Positions 57,007 through 64,000 of a DNA stretch of 64,000 nt are shown here, piece after piece. This stretch comes from Codonopsis lanceolata. Its lineage: Eukaryota > Streptophyta > Magnoliopsida > Asterales > Campanulaceae. Where the stretch lies: positions 115,085,023 to 115,149,022 of the forward strand of contig CM028382.1 in the NCBI GenBank assembly GCA_013146195.2. Reading direction: 5' to 3'. Both the position numbers and the translations under genes were made by a program. The notes beneath the pieces were generated by a model. That model made no database searches and was not told the DNA's origin. It saw only the letters and a list, made by a program, of their open reading frames with translations. Each line of letters starts with the position of its first letter. The stretch's first letter is position 1.

Positions 57007-57147
57007 TACTACTTCGCCAATAGGCGTAACGTGTTTTCATATTATTATGGTCAATCGTAGTCTATTATGTCATTTTGGCAATATGCGTAACATGTTTTCA
57101 TGTTATAATGATTCATCATAGTCCATTATACCATTTCAGCAATAGGT
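57007..57147. repeat. 61-bp tandem repeat, right block
   Basis: AATAGG/AATATG landmarks at 57019, 57080 and 57141, exactly 61 bp apart, continuing the left block at 49916. It abuts the Ogre-type LTR at 57148. Confidence 0.85.
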
Positions 57148-58484
57148 TGTAGCACCTCAATTTCGTACCCCTCGTATGTGACATGACATGAGATATCAAG
57201 ACCTGTTAAAACACTAATGAATGTCAAGTTACAGGGTTTAAAATGCAAAAGAAAAAAAAGGATGAGTAAACAGTGAAATGAAGGGGGCCTAAGTGCCAAA
57301 AAGAATATCAAAAAAGCCCCTTGCGCCACCCACATCACCTCCTAGCGCGGCACCCAGACCCTCCATGGGTGGTGCCCAATAGTGCTCTGTGCACTGTAGC
57401 ATTTTGCTTTTGGTGCAATTCTCTCAGCGCGCGATACAATCTGATGAAGCATAGAAAGATAAATCTTAACGACGAAGGAATCCTAATCTCAGCCTATAAA
57501 TAAAGAGGCCCGGCTTGTGAAAATTCACTGTGCAAAAACACCGCACACAGTTCACACACCGCGATCACACGGTTATAATTCCTCCGCAGTGAGTTCTGAG
57601 AGAGCGCTTTGAGAGTTTTCCTCCTCTAGCCCCAAAGCTCCGTCAAATCTCCCCTAAATACAAAACCAACCGGCCAAAGAGAAACCTAGCTGCCCTGATA
57701 GGATTCCACCATATTCCACCGGTCAAAAAATTCCAAAAAGAGCAGTTGCTCTGCCCGAATCCAGTCGCCAAATCCGTAAAAAACAAGCAGTTGCTCCGCC
57801 CCGTTCCCGAGGCCAGAAAGCAACTTTCAGAAGCAGTTACTCTGCCCGAATCTCCGCAACAGCAAAACAACAACAAAAAGACTCCCTCTCTCGGAAGGAC
57901 AAAGCGAACGTATCCTAAAATCTACTAGAAGCTAGTTGGTACGGGATAAAGCCCCCACGCTTCAAAAGGTAGGTTATTTACAGTTTTATTTATTAAAAAA
58001 ATGTTATTTAGGCCGACCCCATGTAATAAAAATAAGCAGTTATGCTGCCCGAAATTCTATAGAAAATAGCACTAAAAAGAGCCATTATTATGGACAAATA
58101 TTTATAAATGTATTTGTAACTCCCGAAAGGAGACTGTTGCAAGTTTGTAATAATATATGTATATATATATGTTTAAATGTCTTATTTTATTTGTTAAATA
58201 AATATAAAAAAACATATTTTAGCCACACAAAAAAACTATTTTGAGATCGAAAAGGTGAGTTGGGTGTCTAACCCATTCCCACCTCGTAACTTAGCCTCTG
58301 AACCCTTTTACAAATCTGGTTATATCTGGTTTTTATTTGTTTTTCCTTAAAATAATGATGATGACTCTATTTTAACATTTTGAGTCCACAATGAGGCCGG
58401 TCGTATTCCACGCACCTTAAAACGTTTTGATTTTGTTCTTCCTTTTAAAGGGAAGACAAAATGTGCAAAACCGGAGCACTCACA
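57148..58484 (+). repeat. 5' LTR of an Ogre/Tat-type gypsy element
   Basis: Begins TGTAGCACCTCAATTTCG and ends GAGCACTCACA. A TATA-like CCTATAAATAAAG at about 57493 and a (GC)AGTTGCTCTGCCCG-type word repeated four to five times (57740-57850, 58036) are internal features. 1337 bp. No element body follows beyond the primer-binding site. Confidence 0.78.
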
Positions 58485-58502
58485 GTGACGACTCTATTGG
58501 GA
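58485..58502 (+). promoter_or_regulatory. Primer-binding site after the Ogre-type LTR
   Basis: GTGACGACTCTATTGGGA resembles TGGCGACTCC-CTGGGGA, the tRNA-Arg type site of Ogre/Tat elements, with substitutions. Immediately after it the sequence changes to a transposase gene, so the element is truncated here. Confidence 0.6.
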
Positions 58503-59125
58503 GCGTTGTTTTAAGCTTTGATGAATCAATCCTCCTTGCCAATTGTGATAGTAACTGACAGAGATCTTGCGTTAATGCATCCAATTGAGGTTACTTTTCT
58601 TACCTCCCAACACTTCCTTTGTCAACACTTCCTTTGTCGATGGCATATCAACAAAAACATCCTTGCGAATTGTAAGAAATACTTTCGCACGAAAGTGCAA
58701 TGGGATCCATTTATCATCTATTGGAATTTTTTGGTGGATGCAAATATATGAAGAATGCTTGAAGAGATTTCAGATGGATTTTATTGATTATCATGTTGCG
58801 ATTGAGTACGCCATGAAGCAATGGATATGGTCGTACAAGGAAAGATTTGTGTCGGTTTGGACGAATAATGTAATGCACTTCGACAACAACACAACAAGTA
58901 GGTATTTAAATGTTTTCAACATTTCATTGTTTTCTATAAATTTTGTCATGCAATACAAATATTAATTATATCTTATTTCAAGGTGGAGAGTCGACATGCA
59001 GCTTTGAAAAGACTATTGAAATCAAGTTAAGGTGACTTTGAGACATGTTGGAGACAGTTGCACACTTGCACATCATGATTGAGACATCTCACGTTACAAT
59101 CAAGGTGCCATTCACGAAAAGCCTT
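58503..59125 (+). pseudogene. FAR1/MULE-type transposase fragment
   Basis: LPIVIVTDRDLALMHPIEVT (MULE DDE core region), LCRWHINKNILANCKKYF, then in another frame KRFQMDFIDYHVAIEYAMKQ, YKERFVSVWTNNVMHFDNNT and ESRHAALKRLLKSS, with later trace IMIETSHVTIKVPFTKSL. This is the order of FAR1-like MULE transposases. Frameshifts, stops and loss of the N-terminus and zinc finger make it dead. Confidence 0.85.
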
Positions 59126-59720
59126 ACATTGCAATCAAGGTGTCATTTCCCCGAAAGGCATATGGAAAGTGTTAGTCTCTGGATTTCAATGTTCCACAAA
59201 AGCAGAAACTAACACCTTATTCACATCAACATAACACACGTGCCTTAGTCGACTAAACGTACTGCCCCTGACCATACCCCGAAAGACCTTTGAATCTTCG
59301 CAATTAGGAATGACCCAATTAAGCAACTTCTGTATGTAATTGTGGCATTTTAGAATACCACGCTTTTCTTTACTAACCCAAATATATGCAGCTACGTGTG
59401 ACTCATATGAAGTCAGCAATTATGTATCACGCGGACCACCAGGAAATTCACGCTCAATCTGAGGCTCATAAGTCTGCTGAAACTGCCCCAGCCACTACTC
59501 GAATTGAAATGGCTCCTGATCCTACTAAAAAGTAAGCTGGAATTGCCCTTGGGACTGCTCAAACTGAAAATGGTCCTGGTCCTGCTGAAAATGCTCATCT
59601 TCCTGGCCCTGCTGAAAATGCTCATGCTTAAAAGTCTGTTGGAACTGCTCATCGTCCTATCCCTACTCATAAACCTGCCCCTGCCCCTGTCCCTGCTCAT
59701 GTTCTTATTGCCGTGCTTGT
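59126..59720 (-). pseudogene. Plant mobile domain (MAIN-like) gene fragment
   Basis: Minus strand: a Gln-rich region (EQFQQTFKHEHFQQGQED-like) at 59470-59720, then EREFPGGPRDT, LLTSYESHVAAYIWVSKEKR, GILKCHNYIQKLLNWVI and VDVNKVLVSAFVEH followed by a stop and NPETNTFHMPFGEMT. The FPGGP..T.LLT.Y..HVA and ERW(x)PETxTFH landmarks belong to the plant mobile domain, known both in host MAIN/MAIL genes and inside some MULEs. It ends within about 0-10 bp of the convergent transposase fragment. Confidence 0.75.
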
Positions 59721-59865
59721 TCCATTTCTTTCCTAGTGGATGCCGTCACCTTTTTCCTTGTATAAACATTTCTAAACATTTTTCCTGTAAACACCAAATA
59801 AAATAAATCATAATTAGGTTATAGTTCCAATAAAACAATATCAAATTCTGAAAAGTGAGATGAAC

Positions 59866-60165
59866 ATACCATAGGCTGTTCGGCCAAGCTGATATGAACA
59901 GACCATAGACTGTTCGACCAGAGTGAGATGAACAGACCATAGGCTGTTCGGCCAGGCTGAGATGAACATACCATAGGCTGTTCGGCCCGACTGAGATGAA
60001 CAGACCATAGGTTGTTCGGTTAGGCTGAGATGAACACCTTTAAGACTGTCCGGCCAGAGTGAGATGAACGCCCTGTTTAGTGTTCGGCCAGCTTGAGATG
60101 AAAAATCTATGGCGTGTTCGACCAGCTTGAGAAGAACAGCCTATTGAGTGTTCATCAAACCGGGT
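59866..60165. repeat. 34-bp minisatellite, about nine units
   Basis: The word (G/A)(C/T)TGTTCGGCC marks units at 59875, 59909, 59943, 59977, 60011, 60045, 60079, 60113 and 60147: spacing is 34 bp without exception. Unit core: GAGATGAACAGACCATAGGC plus TGTTCGGCCAG-CT. It lies 5' of the plant mobile domain fragment in that gene's orientation. Confidence 0.92.
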
Positions 60166-62339
60166 CCAAACAGCGGGGTTTTTACAGTCTGCCTAAATTC
60201 AATTTTTTTTTAATTTTTTAAAGAAAATTCAATACAAATTCATGCATTTCATACACTTGATATTTATATTAGACCTAAAACTAGTATTTAAATGTAGAAG
60301 AGGATGAAAATTTATACCAATCGATGAAGACATTGTTGATCACTTTCTTTAGGTTTGTTGAACATAATGTTGATGATGTTGTTGTTGTTGTTGCTGAGAG
60401 TAAGGGGTGAGATGAGAGTAATGAGTTTGATTTGTTTTTTGAATTCCTTGTGAATTGCGCGCATGAAGGGGGATAGAGTTCGCACTGCTTCCTTCTTCCT
60501 TTCTTCAAATGGCAGTGTAGTGTTTGGGGTGGGAGGGTAGGTATGTAATTAACCTGGTTGGTGATAACTAATTGGGTTGGTTGGGGAAAATGGTACAATA
60601 GGTATTTAGCTGGGGTGTAGAGAATAAAGTGAGAAAATAATGGGGTGTTGAGGTAGGTTTTTGGGGTGTGAATATTCCCACCCTATCAACGTTCTCTCTA
60701 TTACTCCCCTACCTTTATATTAATCATTACATAGAGAAAACCAAAAATCAAACCACTAAATTACAAACTCACCCTTTATATTCTCTAACCATATGCATGG
60801 AATTATGTATGTAATGTGTCTTTGCGGGAATCCCCATATTGTAACACATCATAGCCCATTGCCACACTAAACTTTATTTGACATAAGTAATTTCCATGAA
60901 GTGCACAAAATGTGAGTTGGCAACTTCAATTAGTAATGGCACATGGGGCAACGCCTCTTGAGCCTCTTCCCGTTTTAGAGCCAATGGGTTCTAAAAAATC
61001 TTGTCTCATGATTAAAAGGGGTTAACAATCTCTGATAAATCATATTATCCATCTCAATTATCGGGTTAACCATCTAAAATAAATCATACTCCATCAGTTT
61101 TCAAATTATCGTTCTCTTTTACATGACACATTGTTTAAGAAAAAGTAATTAACTGTATTATAAAAATTGGTCAAATGTATGAGTTTTTTTTTAATGTTGT
61201 TAGACATGTGATCATAATTAAAGTAAGTAGAAAGAAAGTAATGGTAAAATGGTAAAAGTGTTTTCCTAAAAAAAAGTTTTGAAAGAGAAAATTATTTTAA
61301 AACGAACGAAAAAATAAAAGAGGACAATAATTTGAAAACATGGGGAGTATTACATATCTCAAATTCTCAATTATCTACATTACTCCTAAAGAACCAAGAC
61401 AAGTTGATATTACTAGCTCGAGTTTGTGGTACTGTTACGAGCTTTTGGTGTTAAAATCGTTAGATAAGTAAGTTGGTGATGATTTTGAATGTCCACATCA
61501 TTACTTATAAATGACATATTTGATCTAACAGTGTAAATGTCTAAGTAGATTTTGATCTAATGGTACTAACACTAAAACGTATAATAATATCAAAAGCTCA
61601 AGCTTATAATATCATATCTCACCAAGCAAACTAAAGACATGTTAAATTAATAATTCATTTTGCAAAACTTTGTTAGGTTGGTATGATTGTTAATTGACTA
61701 GGATCATCACAAAGCTTAACAAATTTATATGATTGTAGCAAGGTGGAGCTTCAAACCAAATTCTTACATAATGTTTGATAATTACAAGCAATGCATGATC
61801 CTTAAAATTTTGGTGCATCATTCCATTAATAATCACATGCCAACTTAATTACTAAAAAATCATGAAAAATAATCTTAAAGTTTGCTATATATATCATCAT
61901 TAGCTAACAAACTTTTAACAACTTTATACTATGGATCAACATCACATGTTATTAGTTTGAGTAAGTCTCCTGTAGAACGGCCGTATGGATCAAAATATGT
62001 AAGATGAAGTCCAAAAATGATAAACATAGGTTGTTGAAGCGAGTATCAAAGAAGACCACGGGTTACACTATAAGAAAATGAGTCAAAATGATAAATGAAT
62101 CGGGCTAAAAATCGGGTAAAATGGTATCGAACCCACGGGTCGACCCAAATCCATCACAAACAACGTGGGTAAGAAGGAAGCGGGAATGCTCAGCACATTA
62201 ATGAAACATTTCATTAATTGCTTTGAAGCCCTCCATCTTTCATATCGTACTCTGGTACCCTCATTCTTTTAGAATTTGGCTATCGAAGTCCACAAGTACC
62301 AAAACTTTACATTTTGATCATAAATCAACTTAAAACTTT
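60166..62339. other. No gene recognised
   Basis: One minus-strand frame of 105 codons at 60281-60598 is rich in Thr/Ser from a (GTT)n-like tract and shows no domain. The rest is AT-rich non-coding DNA. Confidence 0.5.
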
Positions 62340-62775
62340 GATTGACTTTATTTTTAATACAAAGTGACATTTTGTGATCAATAGTGACACATTAAAGGTA
62401 AAAACGATACTTTTAAGGACAAAAATGACTTTTTGAAGGAAAAATATATATGATTACATTCATTAAAGATTCAAATCGAAACTTGTAGGGGCAAAAGTGA
62501 CACGTTTAATGCTAAACGGTGATACTTTTGTCAACTGTGACGGTTTTCATTTAGAATGAAAAGGAATTTTTCTAAGACCAACGTGACACATTTAATGCTA
62601 AAAATGACACTTATGAGACAAAAAGTAAAGCTTTTTTATAATGCAAAATTATACTTTTAATAGCAAAAGTGACACATTGAAAGCCGTGACACATCTAAGA
62701 CAAAAAAAAAACACTTTTGATGATTTCCATGAATAATGTAAAGTGACACTACTAGGGCTAAAAGTGACACCCCAT
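62340..62775. repeat. Degenerate GTGACAC-rich repeat
   Basis: At least eight occurrences of AAAGTGACAC / AATGACACTT / GTGACACATT spaced irregularly about 25-60 bp, separated by TTTTAAGG-CTAAAA-like text. No coding potential. Confidence 0.65.
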
Positions 62776-63118
62776 TTATAAACGTGAGTAGTGGCGTCGT
62801 AATTTTCAAAATCTGAGAAATGTCACTGCATTTTGTGAATTTTGACTCATTTAACATGTATAGATCTATTTTACTCATTAATACCGTCATACACAAATTT
62901 TGCCAATTAATTCTCCCAGCAACATTCTTTAGAACAAATAGTTGCCTTCTAAATTTCCATCAGTCACTTGCAACTGGTTTGAGCCATAGGGGTAAAATGC
63001 AATTATCGTCTTTTCTTCCCCTCAATGGTCGATAAAGAAGTTAAAATATGATGTTTCAAAATCAAGTTTGGGTAGTTGACATATTTTTGCTTATTCTCGG
63101 AGAATGTTATAATCATAA
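62776..63118. other. No gene recognised
   Basis: Short AT-rich stretch with chance frames only. Confidence 0.5.
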
Positions 63119-63929
63119 CTAGCTTTACACATGTGCGTTAAACACATATAAATATATCATTTACAATTAAGTTATAATCTATTCAAACGAAAACAAAAAA
63201 CTATTAAAAGAACAATATATTACTTCAATGAATAACCAAATATCATTTGATCAAAATTAAATTATCTAATTTTAAGGATGATCCCATTTTCAATAGCTAA
63301 GATGAACTCAGATTCTTTTTTTATAGCCAAGCTTGATTAATAGCCAAGCTTGATTAATACAATCATTTTACTACCTTCATTAAACGTGGCATCTCGTGTA
63401 GGTAACTAACGCAGGCACATGAAGTTGGATGTGGTTGGCACATGAACATGTAGATGCATGTACATAATAGTTACGAAAATTTTAAGAAAAAAGATAGTAT
63501 ACTCATCTTTTTCTCTCAGCAATGGGAAAACTTGGCATAGTCGTTGCACAAAAGTAGAAATTCAGCATTATAAAATGTAGAACATGAATCATCTATATAT
63601 ATATAAAGCCTGGGTAGTCTAAAAATAGTAATTTTTCGCCAAAAATTGCATCTCTAAAATAGTAACCCCTATTTATAACAAACATTTAATGAATTCTATT
63701 AAATAATACAAATTTAAATACATATAACTCTTATAACTCCTTGAAACTAGAGTTTAGGAACCAGAACCATTGCATTCATTGCTTTGTTATCCAAACACAA
63801 CCTTTTATGCATACAACCGTTCGTTTTCCATTGTTGCCAAATAAACTTCAGAAAAATCATAGATGACTTTGCGCAAGAAATTTCACTGAAAGGAATCACA
63901 AATACTCACAATTAATTCTAACTGAATGA

Positions 63930-64000
<71 letters not shown>
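63119..64000 (-). mobile_element. Helitron 3' terminus; element continues beyond the window
   Basis: On the minus strand ...TATGTGTTTAACGCACATG, TGTAAAGCTAG then host T. The hairpin TGTG...CACA and CTAG|T are like the ends at 26476 and 50026. No helicase seen in the 880 bp available; includes a 17-bp duplication AGCCAAGCTTGATTAAT (x2) at about 63327. Confidence 0.5.
63933..64000. repeat. (AT)n microsatellite at window end
   Basis: AT dinucleotide run of at least 68 bp running off the end. Confidence 0.95.

Noticed and set aside
60281..60598. 105-codon minus-strand open frame
   Set aside because: Low-complexity Thr/Ser/Asn stretch from a GTT repeat, no domain, no supporting context.

Overview
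The window is eukaryotic, non-coding-rich DNA from a flowering plant, most likely a eudicot; the species cannot be named from sequence alone. Evidence: one intron-split nuclear gene of a plant DNase I-like family; Ty1/copia, Ty3/gypsy (Tat/Ogre and chromovirus types), Helitron, Mutator-like and hAT elements with plant-type sequences; long AT-rich satellite-like tracts; and a 100-N assembly gap at 48031-48130.

Layout. (1) 64-11260, minus strand: the only apparently intact host gene, an endonuclease/exonuclease/phosphatase-fold protein of 504 codons in four coding exons. Its 9.0-kb first intron holds a complete but broken copia element (2132-9466, TSD TTAAT) in antisense orientation. (2) 11719-21632: a very large inverted repeat (foldback) whose arms (11719-15180 and 18575-21632) are collinear arrays of diverged, hairpin-containing short repeats. 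Its loop holds a Mutator-like element (15279-17796) and its right arm a hAT-type element (18903-19817, TSD ACCAATAT). (3) 21691-26407: three more members of the same Mutator-like family, full of a CGCGGTGCAA-type motif, with a copia LTR relic between two of them. (4) 26476-29490: Helitron helicase remnant cut by a hAT-like element (27121-27962), then a 157-bp tandem repeat tract cut by a solo LTR (28610-29198, TSD TAACT). (5) 29491-32343: no recognisable gene. (6) 32344-38604, minus strand: second copia element, decayed, 5' LTR missing, 3' LTR cut by another hAT-like element. (7) 38605-40640: small inverted-repeat elements. (8) About 40640-48030, plus strand: Tat-type gypsy element with a second RNase H domain and a tandem hairpin array downstream of integrase, ending at the gap. 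(9) 48131-49696, minus: chromovirus-type gypsy gag and partial LTR. (10) 49697-58484: two head-to-head pieces of an Ogre/Tat-type LTR with a 61-bp tandem repeat between them; a 7-kb Helitron has inserted into that repeat, and the Helitron carries a 3-kb solo LTR. (11) 58503-59720: convergent remnants of a FAR1/MULE-type transposase and a plant-mobile-domain (MAIN-like) gene, followed by a precisely 34-bp-period minisatellite. (12) 60160-64000: mostly featureless, with a GTGACAC-rich degenerate repeat and a third Helitron 3' terminus.

Apart from the DNase I-like gene, everything recognisable is mobile DNA in nested layers, nearly all inactivated by frameshifts and stops. The features most worth follow-up are the giant foldback, the CGCGGTGCAA Mutator-like family, the hairpin array behind the Tat integrase, the 61-bp double-hairpin repeat/Helitron nest, and the convergent transposase/plant-mobile-domain pair.
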